This document shows positions 51,995 to 61,568 of a stretch of DNA of 64,000 nucleotides, one piece after another. The notes beneath the pieces are model-generated. The model saw only the letters and a program-made list of their open reading frames with translations. It had not been told where the DNA came from and did not search any database. Both the position numbers and the translations under genes were made by a program. The DNA comes from Antarctobacter heliothermus (GTDB lineage Bacteria; Pseudomonadota; Alphaproteobacteria; Rhodobacterales; Rhodobacteraceae), in NCBI RefSeq assembly GCF_002237555.1, contig NZ_CP022540.1, positions 3,601,001-3,665,000 of the forward strand, written 5' to 3'. Each line of letters opens with the position of its first letter. The stretch's first letter is position 1.

Positions 51995-53913
51995 GTCATC
52001 GTCCTCCCTGGTTCAGATTTCTTGTGTTCGATAGTTCCGCGCGCCCGGATCAGCAGCACCGCTGCCAGCGCAATGATCGCAAGCGCCGCCGGGATGTGCC
52101 ACGCCGCCGCGCCGGGCAAAAAGCCCAGTGGCAACGCGACAATCCCCAACCCGACAAAGCCCAGCCGCAGCACCGCCGACAGGCGCGTGCCCCAAAAGCC
52201 GACGATCCCTGCCGTCACCGCGCCGATGCCGATCAGGGCAAGACACAGGTTCAGCACAATCGCCGCCCAATGACCGGTCATCAGGATTTCCGGCGTCGCG
52301 ACAAAGACAAACGGCAGGATAAACGCGGCCCAGCCGACGCGCATCGCCGCCAGCCCGGTGCCCAGCGGGTCATCCCGCGTGATCGTCGCCGCCGCAAAGG
52401 CCGCCAGCGCCACCGGCGGCGTGATCATCGACATCATGCCGAAATACAGGATGAACAGATGCGCCGCGATCTGGTCGATCCCTGCCTCCACCAATGACGG
52501 CGCGACCAGCGCCGCCAGCAGGACGTAGACGCCAGAGGTCGGCATCCCCATGCCCAGCACGATGCAGATCACGGCGGAAATTCCCAGCAGCAGCACCACA
52601 TTGGCCCCCACCGCATCCACCAGCACCAGCGTCAGCGCAAAGCCCAGCCCGGTGATGTTCAGCACCCCGATGACAAAACCCGCCGCCGCCACCACAAGGA
52701 TCAGATCGACCATGCCGGTGCCGGTCTCGACAAAGGTCCGCCACAGCGTGCGCACCGTCAGCCGCTCGCCCCGGTAGCTGCGCAGGAAACTGACCAGCAC
52801 GATGGCCAGCGCCGACAACAGTGCCGAATCCGCCGGATCCATCCGCCACCAGAACAGCGCCCCCAGCAGCACCCCGAACGGCAGGACAAAATGCCAGCCC
52901 TCGCGCAGCACCTGCCGGACGGTCAGCCCGTCCACCTCTGTCGGCGCAATCCGGTCGCGCCCGGCGATCAGATCCACCTGTAGAAAGACGCTGAAGTAAT
53001 ACAGCGCCGCCGGCAGCAGTGCCGCGCCCGCGACGGTGAAATAAGAGATGTCCAGAAACTCGGCCATCAGAAAGGCCGCGGCCCCCATGATCGGTGGCGT
53101 CAACTGCCCCCCGGTCGAGGCCACCGCCTCAATCGCGCCCGCATCCCGCTTGGTATAGCCGCCGCGCTGCATCAGCGGGATCGTGACCACGCCGGTTGTC
53201 ACCACGTTGGACACCGCACTGCCAGAGATCGACCCGAACAGCGCCGAGCCAACGACAGAGATCTTGGCACTGCCGCCGCGCGACCGTCCCGTGGCCGCCA
53301 TCGCCAGATCGGTAAAAAACGCCCCGCCCCCGGCGGCGAACAGCAGCTTGCCAAAGAACACGAACAGCAAAACGATGATCGTACCCACCGCCAACGGCGT
53401 GGAAAACACCGCGTTGGGGTCAAAGCCGACGTATTGCACCAGACGCTCGGGCGACAACTCCTTGCCGATCAGCCGCCCCGGCACCTTGTCCGCAAACAGC
53501 GCATAAATCAGGAACACACCGACGATGGAAAACAGCATCCAGCCCGCGCGCCGCCGCACGCCTTCCATCACTGTTATCACCACCACGGTGCCGACAAGCG
53601 TGATCTGCCACGGCCGGTAGGCCTGTTCCTTCAGCAGCCAGACAAAATCCCATGCCGCGTACATCAACACGCCAAAGGCGGTCAGCGCCAAGGCCCCGTC
53701 GATCCAGCCGACCCCCGCCTTTTCCTTCCCCCGTCGGTCAAAGTTCAGATAGGCGATGGTCAGCGCCAGACCCAGTTGCAGCGCCATGTACTGCTGCGTC
53801 AGCACCGCCACACCCAGCCGCGTGGGCGCCTCAAGGTTCCACAGGATGCAGGCCACCACCATCGTGACCGCCAGACCCGCGATCACCCCGTCCCGGATGC
53901 CCTGCGCGGTCAT
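51991..53913 (-). CDS. TRAP transporter fused permease (DctQM)
   Basis: A 640-residue membrane protein in which the small and large TRAP permeases are one chain, the usual partner of TAXI receptors. The first 150 residues carry the four DctQ-like segments; the rest is DctM, with GGAFFTDLAMAATGRSRGGS, TGGQLTPPIMGAAAFLMAEF and LGMGMPTSGVYVLLAALVAP. The start overlaps the LigI-like gene's stop (ATGA). Confidence 0.93.
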   Translation of the reverse strand: MTAQGIRDGVIAGLAVTMVVACILWNLEAPTRLGVAVLTQQYMALQLGLALTIAYLNFDRRGKEKAGVGWIDGALALTAFGVLMYAAWDFVWLLKEQAYRPWQITLVGTVVVITVMEGVRRRAGWMLFSIVGVFLIYALFADKVPGRLIGKELSPERLVQYVGFDPNAVFSTPLAVGTIIVLLFVFFGKLLFAAGGGAFFTDLAMAATGRSRGGSAKISVVGSALFGSISGSAVSNVVTTGVVTIPLMQRGGYTKRDAGAIEAVASTGGQLTPPIMGAAAFLMAEFLDISYFTVAGAALLPAALYYFSVFLQVDLIAGRDRIAPTEVDGLTVRQVLREGWHFVLPFGVLLGALFWWRMDPADSALLSALAIVLVSFLRSYRGERLTVRTLWRTFVETGTGMVDLILVVAAAGFVIGVLNITGLGFALTLVLVDAVGANVVLLLGISAVICIVLGMGMPTSGVYVLLAALVAPSLVEAGIDQIAAHLFILYFGMMSMITPPVALAAFAAATITRDDPLGTGLAAMRVGWAAFILPFVFVATPEILMTGHWAAIVLNLCLALIGIGAVTAGIVGFWGTRLSAVLRLGFVGLGIVALPLGFLPGAAAWHIPAALAIIALAAVLLIRARGTIEHKKSEPGRTMT

Positions 53914-54800
53914 GCGCTCTCCTCGGGCCAGTACAACCGCATCGGATTGTCCACCAGCAACCGGCGTTGCAAGTCAGCGGTCGGCGCGATCCGCGGGATC
54001 ACATCGACCAGCGCGCCATCGTCCGGCACATGGCTTTTCATGTTGGGATGCGGCCAGTCAGTGCCCCACAGCACCCGGTCCGGAAACCGCTCGACCAAGG
54101 CACGCGCAAAGGGCACCACGTCATCATAGGGCGGCCCCGCAACGGTCAGCCGCTCGGGGCAGGACACCTTGACCCAGTACCGCGCATCCTCGGCGAGAAA
54201 GTCCATAAACGCGCGGAACCCTGCGCCATCGACGCCCGCTGTCACATCCGGCCGCCCCATGTGGTCGACCACGACGATCCCCGGCAACCGCCGCACCAAG
54301 GGCGCGACCTCGTCCAGATCCTGCCCCTCGAAATAGACCACGACATGCCAGCCCAGCCGCGCCACCTTTTCGGCGATCTGCTCAAACACCGCATGGGGCG
54401 TGGCCTCGACCAGCCGTTTGATGAAATTGAACCGAACTCCACGCACACCCGCGTCGTCCAGCGCGCGCAACGCGTCATCCGTCACATCCGCGTCGACAAT
54501 GGCCACGCCCCGCGCCTTGCCGTTCGACGCCTCCAGCGCATCCACCAGCGCCGCGTTGTCCTTGCCATGACAGCTGGCCTGCACAATCACATTGCGTGCA
54601 AATCCCAAATGATCCCGCAGCGCAAACAACTGCTCCTTGGGCGCATCGCAGGGCGTGTACTTGCGCTCTGGCGCATAGGCAAAAACGTCCCCCGGCCCAA
54701 AGACATGGCAATGCGCATCCACAGCGCCCGCAGGCGGCACATAGTCCGGCACCTTGGGGGCGGCGTGAAACGGCAGATAACCCGCTGTCATCTCGGTCAT
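53910..54800 (-). CDS. 2-pyrone-4,6-dicarboxylate hydrolase-like amidohydrolase
   Basis: A 296-residue TIM-barrel hydrolase of the LigI group, which opens the lactone 2-pyrone-4,6-dicarboxylate to oxalomesaconate. It shows GAVDAHCHVFGPGDVFAYAP, the ERKYTPCDAP segment, FARNVIVQASCHGKDNAALV, GVRGVRFNFIKRL and the metal/active-site Asp region VLWGTDWPHPN near the C-terminus. Overlapping starts link it to the tautomerase upstream and the permease downstream. Together with GalD-, LigK- and GalB-like neighbours the assignment is strong. Confidence 0.88.
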   Translation of the reverse strand: MTEMTAGYLPFHAAPKVPDYVPPAGAVDAHCHVFGPGDVFAYAPERKYTPCDAPKEQLFALRDHLGFARNVIVQASCHGKDNAALVDALEASNGKARGVAIVDADVTDDALRALDDAGVRGVRFNFIKRLVEATPHAVFEQIAEKVARLGWHVVVYFEGQDLDEVAPLVRRLPGIVVVDHMGRPDVTAGVDGAGFRAFMDFLAEDARYWVKVSCPERLTVAGPPYDDVVPFARALVERFPDRVLWGTDWPHPNMKSHVPDDGALVDVIPRIAPTADLQRRLLVDNPMRLYWPEESA

Positions 54801-55864
54801 GAATTTTCCTCCCTTGGGAACACCGTCCCGTCCATCAACTTGCGCGCGGTGCGCAGCACCTCGGCGCGTGTCACCACGCCCGCCTCCACATGGCCCACCA
54901 CGGTCATCTCTCCGGTGGGATGCTCAATGGACAGCGGTTTGGCCGTACCCTCGGGGATCACGGCCAGATCCTGTCCCACCGCCCCCGGCGTCAGACAGGC
55001 GGTCGCCACGCTCACCGCCCCCAACACACCAATCACCTTGTGGCAGCGATGCGGAATGAAAGTCCGCGTGGCAATCGCCCCGCCCGACCGTGGCGCGCTG
55101 ACCAGCGTCATCTTGGGCACGGATTTCTCCGCCACGTCCCCAAGGTTCATCATCGGCCCAGCGATCAACCGGATCGCCTCCAGCCGCGCCCGCAGGCCCT
55201 CATGCGCCTCCAGCGCCTCGGGGGATTCATCCCCGACAATGCCCAGATCCGCCGCCCGCAACACCACACAGGGCATCCCGTTGTCGATCAGCGTCACCTC
55301 GACACCCTCGATCACATCCACCACCTTGCCGGTCGGAAACAGCGCCCCGCAACTGGACCCGGCGGTGTCACGAAAGGCAATCGGGATCGCCGCCGCCGTT
55401 CCCGGCACCCCGTCGATCCGCGCGTCCCCTTTATAACACACCCGCCCGCCCGGGGTCGGCACCCGCGCCACCGCCACCTGCCCAGTGTTCTCCATCCAGA
55501 TCGTCACCGGCGTCTCGCCGTCGCGCGCGGGCACCAGCCCGCGCTCAATGGCAAACGGCCCGACACCGGCAAGGATATTGCCGCAGTTTTGCGCATCCGT
55601 CACCACGGCCCGGTCGACAAAAACCTGCAGGAACAGGTAGTCCACATCAACCCCCTCCCGCACAGAGGGAGAGACCACCGCCACCTTCGAGGTCAACGGA
55701 TCGCCTCCCCCCATGCCGTCGATCTGGCGGGGATCGGGACTGCCCATGACACCCAGCAACAGCGCATCCCGCGTCGCCATGTCGCCCGGCAGATCCGAGG
55801 CAAGGAAATACCCGCCCTTTGACGTGCCGCCCCGCATCCACATGGCGCGCACCCCATCAGACAT
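54797..55864 (-). CDS. 4-oxalomesaconate tautomerase-like (GalD/PrpF family)
   Basis: A 355-residue PrpF-fold isomerase. The family opening [20 protein letters not shown] and the conserved [20 protein letters not shown] and [18 protein letters not shown] motifs are present. In gallate and protocatechuate 4,5-cleavage pathways this enzyme (GalD, LigU) interconverts keto/enol or double-bond isomers of 4-oxalomesaconate. Its ATG overlaps the aldolase gene's stop by 8 bp and its stop overlaps the LigI-like start by 4 bp. Confidence 0.88.
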   Translation of the reverse strand: MSDGVRAMWMRGGTSKGGYFLASDLPGDMATRDALLLGVMGSPDPRQIDGMGGGDPLTSKVAVVSPSVREGVDVDYLFLQVFVDRAVVTDAQNCGNILAGVGPFAIERGLVPARDGETPVTIWMENTGQVAVARVPTPGGRVCYKGDARIDGVPGTAAAIPIAFRDTAGSSCGALFPTGKVVDVIEGVEVTLIDNGMPCVVLRAADLGIVGDESPEALEAHEGLRARLEAIRLIAGPMMNLGDVAEKSVPKMTLVSAPRSGGAIATRTFIPHRCHKVIGVLGAVSVATACLTPGAVGQDLAVIPEGTAKPLSIEHPTGEMTVVGHVEAGVVTRAEVLRTARKLMDGTVFPREENS

Positions 55865-56528
55865 AGGTCAGACCCTTCGCCGCCAGCCGCCCGCGCATGT
55901 CATAGATGTCCAGCCCCAACTCACCCGAGGCCAGACGCACCCGCTTGGCCTCTTCCGCATCCAGCCGCGCCTGCGCTTTCTCCATGACCGACGCCGCACC
56001 CAGCCGCGGCACCACACAAACCCCGTCGTCGTCGGCCACCACTACGTCGCCCGGCGACACCAGTGCCCCCGCGCAGACCACCGGCACATTCACGCTGCCC
56101 GGTGTTTCCTTCACCGTCCCCTGCGCCGACACCGCCGTCGACCAGACCGCAAACCCCATCGACCGCAGATCGCGGGTGTCCCGCACGCCCGCGTCGATCA
56201 CCAAAGCGCGACAGCCGCGCGCCATGGCGCTGGTCGCCAGCAGATCGCCGAAATAGCCCATGTCACAGGGCGCGGTCGGAGCCAGCACCAACACATCCCC
56301 CGGCTGCAATTGCTCGATCGCCACATGCAGCATCCAGTTGTCGCCCGGCGGCGCGCTGATCGTCACCGCCGATCCGGCCAGTCCGAAATTCTGCTGAATG
56401 GGCCGCATGCCAGCGGCCATCAACCCGCTGCGCCCCATCGCCTCGTGCACCGTGGCGACACCCGCCGCCCCCAGACGCGCAATCACATCCGCATCGGCGC
56501 GTTTGATATCCTGTACCACTACCGCCAT
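55857..56528 (-). CDS. 4-carboxy-4-hydroxy-2-oxoadipate aldolase/oxaloacetate decarboxylase-like
   Basis: A 223-residue class II aldolase of the RraA-like fold (LigK/GalC/ProA group), which cleaves 4-carboxy-4-hydroxy-2-oxoadipate into pyruvate and oxaloacetate. It shows [40 protein letters not shown] and the metal/substrate motif [20 protein letters not shown], then [24 protein letters not shown] lies before the ATG at 56528; the frame is open upstream into the repeat but without family sequence. Confidence 0.9.
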   Translation of the reverse strand: MAVVVQDIKRADADVIARLGAAGVATVHEAMGRSGLMAAGMRPIQQNFGLAGSAVTISAPPGDNWMLHVAIEQLQPGDVLVLAPTAPCDMGYFGDLLATSAMARGCRALVIDAGVRDTRDLRSMGFAVWSTAVSAQGTVKETPGSVNVPVVCAGALVSPGDVVVADDDGVCVVPRLGAASVMEKAQARLDAEEAKRVRLASGELGLDIYDMRGRLAAKGLTYV

Positions 56529-56560
56529 TTTCCGCTCCTCCCAGTCCGTCGTCGCTTGTT

Positions 56561-56618
56561 TTTCTTCTCTGCCCAAATACTCCGGGGGTGAGGCCAAAGG
56601 CCGAGGGGGCAGCGCCCC
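56561..56618. repeat. GC-rich intergenic repeat, copy B
   Basis: Second copy of the element at 3313-3372, in the same orientation: TTCTTCTCTGCCC, AAATACTCCGGGGG, variable segment, CAAAGG, and a GGGGGCAGCGCCCC end. It lies in the 285-bp gap between the aldolase gene and the GalB-like gene. The remainder of that gap holds no gene I can support. Confidence 0.6.
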
Positions 56619-56813
56619 TACCCGCCCATCACATGTGCCCCCAAACCGGAAGCGGCCAGACAGACCCCCACCAACCTGCGCAATACGAAGATTTCTGAGC
56701 CCACCCGGTCCAAGGCATCCGCGCCCGACAGTGCGCCACGGCCCCGGCGGGCCATGCCACAGCCCAGAGCGGTTTGAGCGGCCGGTTTGCACATGCCTGA
56801 ACGACCCGCCGGC

Positions 56814-57545
56814 CTACAGTTCATCCACCGTGCGTGGAAAGATCGATTGGAACCCTTCGGCATAGCGGCAGTCGCGCCCGCCGGACTGGCCGCCAGAGTT
56901 GCGCTTGAAGTGGTTGGCGCGCTGCTCTGCCACGCGGGTGTAATAGTCCCACAGATGCACCTGCCCGTTCATGCACTCCATGGCGGCGCGCTTTTTGTCC
57001 CAGACCGGCGTGATGTCCAGAAACACGTCCGGCTTCCATCCCATCTGCTCGGTCTGGTGCGGCTCGAACAGGTACAGCTGTGGCGCGCCCAGCACCTTTT
57101 CACCGGGGTTGTGACCCCAGGCCTGCGCGATCATCCGGCATTCCAACGCCACCTGCGTCATATACATGTGATCGGTGTTGTAGGGGTCGTACTGGCTGTG
57201 GCTCATCATGAAGGATGGCTGCACCCGGCGGATCAGATCCACGAGCGCGAACTTGTCCGCCTGTTCCAGATGCAGCGGGTAATCACCCAGATCGAAACAC
57301 ACCAGTTCCTGCGCGCCCAGCACCTCTGCGGCGGCTTCGGCCTCGCCCCGGCGGATGGCCTTGACCTCATCCAGCGACTTGCCCTCTTTCCACAGGCGCG
57401 CGCTCTCACCGCGCTCGCCAAAGGACAGACAAGCCACCGTCACCTCATATCCCATCTGCGCGTGCAAGGCGATCGCACCGCCGCAGCGCCACACAAAATC
57501 CGCCGCATGCGCCGAAATGATCAGCGCCGTCTTTGTCCCGCTCAT
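56814..57545 (-). CDS. 4-oxalomesaconate hydratase-like (GalB, PIG-L/LmbE fold)
   Basis: A 243-residue zinc-dependent protein of the PIG-L fold. The usual AHPDDE metal motif reads SAHAADFVWRCGG, the form found in GalB-type hydratases, and the second metal motif is SHSQYDPYNTDHM. GalB adds water to 4-oxalomesaconate to give 4-carboxy-4-hydroxy-2-oxoadipate, the substrate of the aldolase encoded next. AGAGGGG lies before the ATG at 57545. It is the first gene of the leftward series, separated from the rest by the repeat copy. Confidence 0.85.
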   Translation of the reverse strand: MSGTKTALIISAHAADFVWRCGGAIALHAQMGYEVTVACLSFGERGESARLWKEGKSLDEVKAIRRGEAEAAAEVLGAQELVCFDLGDYPLHLEQADKFALVDLIRRVQPSFMMSHSQYDPYNTDHMYMTQVALECRMIAQAWGHNPGEKVLGAPQLYLFEPHQTEQMGWKPDVFLDITPVWDKKRAAMECMNGQVHLWDYYTRVAEQRANHFKRNSGGQSGGRDCRYAEGFQSIFPRTVDEL

Positions 57546-57735
57546 GTCGCAACCCCTCTTCCCTTTGCCCCACTCTGCCCTGTTCGTCCCCGACAGACCA
57601 ATTCCAAACTCCGCAACTTCCATGAATTCTTGCTATACCAATGTCGCGGGTTATCGCCGGACCGCAGCAATGCTTGCCGCAACGGCACCCCACATGTCAC
57701 AGTACCCGGACGCAACTGGATCCGGAGACCCGCCC

Positions 57736-60111
57736 ATGCCCACCAGATGGATCACTGCCCTGTGCATGGTGTTCGCGCTGTCCCACGTCCCCCATGGCGC
57801 GCAGGCGCAGGGTCTGCCCGATTGCGGCTTTGGCTTTGCGATCGACCGGCAAAGCTCGGCCTTTCAATCCATGCTGGTGGACGGCGAACAGAAACGCGGG
57901 TTCTGGCTGTCGATCAACCGCGCCCCCGCCGACGTCAAACAGGTGGCACGCCACATCGGGCGGCTTCAGGTGTGCCTGATGACGCCCGATGGTCAGCCCC
58001 GCACCCTGACGCGCGGCGGCCAGACCTTTACGCTCGAAAGCCCGTTCCTGTCGAACTGCACCGCTGCCCTGCTGACAGACAACCGCCTGCTGACCAACGC
58101 GCATTGCTTTTATGACCCCGACCTTGTGCGCGCCGGGTTCACCGTGGTGCGCGAGGCGCGCATCAACTTCAACTACACCTCCAGCGACGACACCGGCGCG
58201 GTGCGCACCTATCTGGTTTCCCCGCGTGAGGTAGCAGTGGACAAGGATCTCGACGCGCTCTTGCTGCAAATCCTCGGCGGCGATGCCAACACCGAACTGG
58301 ACGGCCATATCCCGATGCGGATGATGACCCGCACCGAACCCAATCAGGAACTGCGGATGATCCACCATCCCGGTGCCGACCCGCAGCAGTATTCCACCGG
58401 CACCTGTCAGGTGCACCGCCGCCAGTCCGAAATCCCCGACACCCGCTCTCCGTTCCGCCACAGCTGCGAAAGCACCGGCGGCTCGTCCGGGTCGCTGCTG
58501 CTGGACGCGCGCACGCTGGCGGTTGTGGCGCTGCACAATCAGGGCGGGCTGGCCCCCACTGGCGACAGCTTTAACGGAGGGCACAAGATCGCGCTGATCA
58601 ATCAGGCGTTCAATCTGGGGTTTGAGGAACTGGCCCCCACCGGCGACGACGACCGGGACGGCGCGGCCGACCGCGCGCTGTCCGATGCGCTGCTGACCGC
58701 CGAACTGGGGGCCCGCGTCAGCGCCCTACGCGGCGTGATCTCACGCTTTGCCGGGACAGAGGCCGCCGAAAAGGCCCAGACCGCCGCAACCCGTCTTGAA
58801 ACCGATCTGGCGCAAAAGGACCGCACCGCGCAGGCCATCGCCCGGCTGGACCGGGCCAAATCCGCCAAAGACACCGCCGCATTGCGTGCGTTGTTGCAGG
58901 AATTTGACGGCACCGCGCTGGGGTTTCAGGTTCAGCTTGCCCTGTTCGAGGTAGAGGCCGCGCAGCGCGCCACCGAGGCACAGGCCAATGCCGCTCTCAC
59001 CGCCGCCCTCCTGCTCACCGACCCCGCCGCCCAGATCAGCGCGCTGCAGCGGATCACCCGCGACCACGCGGACCAGCCCGCCGCCCAACAGGCGGCCTTG
59101 GCGCTGGACCGCCTGCGCCACGCCGCCCCGGCCCCCACCCGCACCGTAAAAGAACCGACACCAGTGGCCCCGCCCGTGTCGCAAACCGGCGCTGAATTCC
59201 TGCCCCCGGTCTCTGCCGCCGCCTTCGACAGGATGGCGGGCATGGGCGGCACGCAGGCAGATGTGATCCGGCGTGGCTATCTGGCCTGCGGTGTCGGGTT
59301 GAACCGACAGGGGTTCTCGACAATCGACTCCCAAGGCGTGTGGCAGGGGTTTGATGTCGATTTCTGCCGCGCCGTGGCTGCCGCCGTGCTGGACGACCCT
59401 GACGCCGTCGAATTCGTCCCAACAAATCCGCTCAGCCAATACACCAAACTCGCCTCCGGCGAGGCGGACCTGCTGATAGGACATGCAACTCCGGGGGCCG
59501 CGCATAACGTCGTCTTTGCCGGTCCCGCGCTGTATGACGGGATGACGATCATGGTGCCCAAGGCCTTGGGCGTGACGCTGATCACCCATCTTGACGGTGC
59601 CACGCTGTGCATGACACCGTTCAACGACTCCGAAATCGCTGTTGCTGACTATTTCGGCGCCAACCGCATCTTCTTTGAACCAATGCTGGTCGATTCCTAT
59701 CAGGACGCCCTGCAATCCTATCAGTTTGGCGCCTGTGACGGGCTGGTCGACATGCGAATGCCATTGGCCCAAACGCGCGGCAACCTCGACGCACCAGACG
59801 ATCACATCATCCTGCCGGGCCTTTTGACAACCGTGCCCTATGGACCGATCGTCCGCGACGGGGATCGCAACTGGGTCGATATCGTTGACGGCGTACTGGC
59901 TGCGCAAAGACAGGCGGTGCACCTTGTCCTGACGCGGGATTACTTGGAGGACCAAGTGGCCCGCAGGACGGTCGGCGTGCCACCGATGAACCCCAGGCTG
60001 AACCTTCCGCCGGATTTCCTGCTGCGCGTCGTGCGCGCCGCCGGCAATCTCGAAGAGATGTTCAACCGCAGCTTTGATGAGGACGCCGCCGTCTTTCTCA
60101 GCCCCGGCTAG
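57736..60111 (+). CDS. Secreted trypsin-like protease fused to an AapJ-like amino-acid-binding domain
   Basis: A 791-residue exported protein. Signal peptide about 1-24 (cleavage after GAQA). Residues of about 50-290 form a chymotrypsin/V8-like protease with catalytic His123 (LLTNAHCF), Asp173 (DKDLDALLLQ) and Ser251 (TGGSSGSLLLD). An Ala-rich helical region (about 300-470) and a Pro-rich linker follow. From about residue 510 the chain reads as a type 3 solute-binding domain close to AapJ/BztA (RRGYLACGVGLNRQGFSTID; GFDVDFCRAVAAAVLDDPDA; LASGEADLLIGHATPG; GPIVRDGDRNWVDIV). GGAG lies eight bases before the ATG. It overlaps the convergent MFS gene by 4 bp. Role unknown. Confidence 0.85.
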   Translation: MPTRWITALCMVFALSHVPHGAQAQGLPDCGFGFAIDRQSSAFQSMLVDGEQKRGFWLSINRAPADVKQVARHIGRLQVCLMTPDGQPRTLTRGGQTFTLESPFLSNCTAALLTDNRLLTNAHCFYDPDLVRAGFTVVREARINFNYTSSDDTGAVRTYLVSPREVAVDKDLDALLLQILGGDANTELDGHIPMRMMTRTEPNQELRMIHHPGADPQQYSTGTCQVHRRQSEIPDTRSPFRHSCESTGGSSGSLLLDARTLAVVALHNQGGLAPTGDSFNGGHKIALINQAFNLGFEELAPTGDDDRDGAADRALSDALLTAELGARVSALRGVISRFAGTEAAEKAQTAATRLETDLAQKDRTAQAIARLDRAKSAKDTAALRALLQEFDGTALGFQVQLALFEVEAAQRATEAQANAALTAALLLTDPAAQISALQRITRDHADQPAAQQAALALDRLRHAAPAPTRTVKEPTPVAPPVSQTGAEFLPPVSAAAFDRMAGMGGTQADVIRRGYLACGVGLNRQGFSTIDSQGVWQGFDVDFCRAVAAAVLDDPDAVEFVPTNPLSQYTKLASGEADLLIGHATPGAAHNVVFAGPALYDGMTIMVPKALGVTLITHLDGATLCMTPFNDSEIAVADYFGANRIFFEPMLVDSYQDALQSYQFGACDGLVDMRMPLAQTRGNLDAPDDHIILPGLLTTVPYGPIVRDGDRNWVDIVDGVLAAQRQAVHLVLTRDYLEDQVARRTVGVPPMNPRLNLPPDFLLRVVRAAGNLEEMFNRSFDEDAAVFLSPG

Positions 60112-61436
60112 GCGGTCAGAACTTTGCCCCCCCAGTGCGGGTGCCGGTCGTCGATCACAAGCGCATGGGAATGCTCACGCTGCCCTGCCAGATGCGGGTG
60201 GTCCAGCGGCAGGTTGTCATGGCGGTGGGGGACGTCGCCGGCCTCTTGGTCTGGCCAGACCCGCAAGGCAAGGACCACGCCCACCGCCGCCACACCCGCC
60301 AATCCGATCAGCGCCGGAACCGCGCCAAGGGCCGTCATCAACCACCCCGATAGCGGATAGGTCAGCAGCCAGCAGGCATGGCTTAGGGCGAATTGTGCGG
60401 CAAAGACCGCCGGGCGATCCTCTGGCTGGGCCGACCGCTTCAGCAACCGCCCCGAGGGCGTCAAAACCGCCGAATAGCCCAGCCCGACAACCGCCCAGAC
60501 CGCCGCCAGCAACGGCCAGCTTAGCCCCGCAACCACAATCCCCGCCGCCAGTGCCAGCAGGCCCGCCACCATCAGACCCGCCCCGGCCAGCATCACCGGG
60601 CGGTCCCTGAATCCGTCCAGCACCCGTGGCAGCAGCAACGCCGCCGCCATCGACCCGATGCCAAAGGCGAACATGGTCCATGCCAGAGCGCTTTCGTTCA
60701 GTCCCAGCGTGCCGCGCACCAGCACCACGGAATTGACCAGCACCATCGCCCCGGCCGCCGCCGCCGCAAGGTTCAGCGCCAGCAAGCCGCGCAATCGCGG
60801 CGTTGCCAGATAAATCCGCAACCCGCGCGTCGTCCGGTCATAGATGCCGCGCCGGGTGCTGGCCGTTGGGCTTGGCAACAGCACGGAGACCACCAGCATG
60901 GCAGAGCCAAGGAACCCGACAACAGTCCCCAGAAACAGTGCGTTATAGCTCATCACCGCCAGCAACAGCGCCGCCAGCGTCGGGCTGACGATGTTTTCCA
61001 GATCATAGGCCAGCCGCGACAGCGACAGCGCGCGGGTATAGCGCGCCTCCTCGGGCAGCACGTCGGGGATCGTGGCCTGAAAGGTCGGGGTAAAGGCGGC
61101 AGAGGCCGATTGCAGCACAAAGACCAGCGCATAGACCTGCCAGATTTCAGTGACAAACGGCAGGCACAGCGCCGCACCGGCCCGCACCACGTCCAGCGTC
61201 ACCAGCAGCGCGCGGCGGTTCACCCGGTCGGCAAAGGCCCCGGCGATGGGGGCAATGCCGACATAGGCCACCATCTTGACGGTGAATATGGTGCCCAGCA
61301 CCATGCCCGCGTTCTGTCCCGCCAGATCGAAGGCCAGCAGACCCAGCGCCACGGTCGCAAGCCCGGTGCCCAGCAGGGCCACCACCTGCGCCAGAAACAG
61401 GTGCCGATAGCGGCGGTCTGACAGGATCTCCCACAT
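60108..61436 (-). CDS. MFS transporter with a His-rich C-terminal tail
   Basis: A 442-residue major facilitator with about 12 membrane segments (first half: LFLAQVVALLGTGLATVALG, GAFADRVNRRALLVTLDVV motif A). The last 45 residues are cytoplasmic and hold eight His in HxH- and HPH-type pairs, as in some metal exporters such as NreB, but the metal is not deducible. Its stop overlaps the protease-fusion gene's stop region by 4 bp; it appears to be a single-gene unit. Confidence 0.87.
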   Translation of the reverse strand: MWEILSDRRYRHLFLAQVVALLGTGLATVALGLLAFDLAGQNAGMVLGTIFTVKMVAYVGIAPIAGAFADRVNRRALLVTLDVVRAGAALCLPFVTEIWQVYALVFVLQSASAAFTPTFQATIPDVLPEEARYTRALSLSRLAYDLENIVSPTLAALLLAVMSYNALFLGTVVGFLGSAMLVVSVLLPSPTASTRRGIYDRTTRGLRIYLATPRLRGLLALNLAAAAAGAMVLVNSVVLVRGTLGLNESALAWTMFAFGIGSMAAALLLPRVLDGFRDRPVMLAGAGLMVAGLLALAAGIVVAGLSWPLLAAVWAVVGLGYSAVLTPSGRLLKRSAQPEDRPAVFAAQFALSHACWLLTYPLSGWLMTALGAVPALIGLAGVAAVGVVLALRVWPDQEAGDVPHRHDNLPLDHPHLAGQREHSHALVIDDRHPHWGGKVLTA

Positions 61437-61568
61437 GGCGGACGCTCCCTCGCTCAGTGTCTGTGCAATGACCCTAGAGCATGTCGGGACCAGCTGGAAA
61501 GAGCCTGCTTTGGGGGCGGCGAAATCCTAATTGTTTGTAAATTCGTCTCTGTAAGCCATTGAATTTAT

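Noticed and set aside
56618..56863. Minus-strand frame ending in a hydrophobic stretch ([20 protein letters not shown])
   Set aside because: It faintly recalls the last helix of MarC/LysE-type transporters, but the rest does not match and most of it overlaps the GalB-like gene out of frame.
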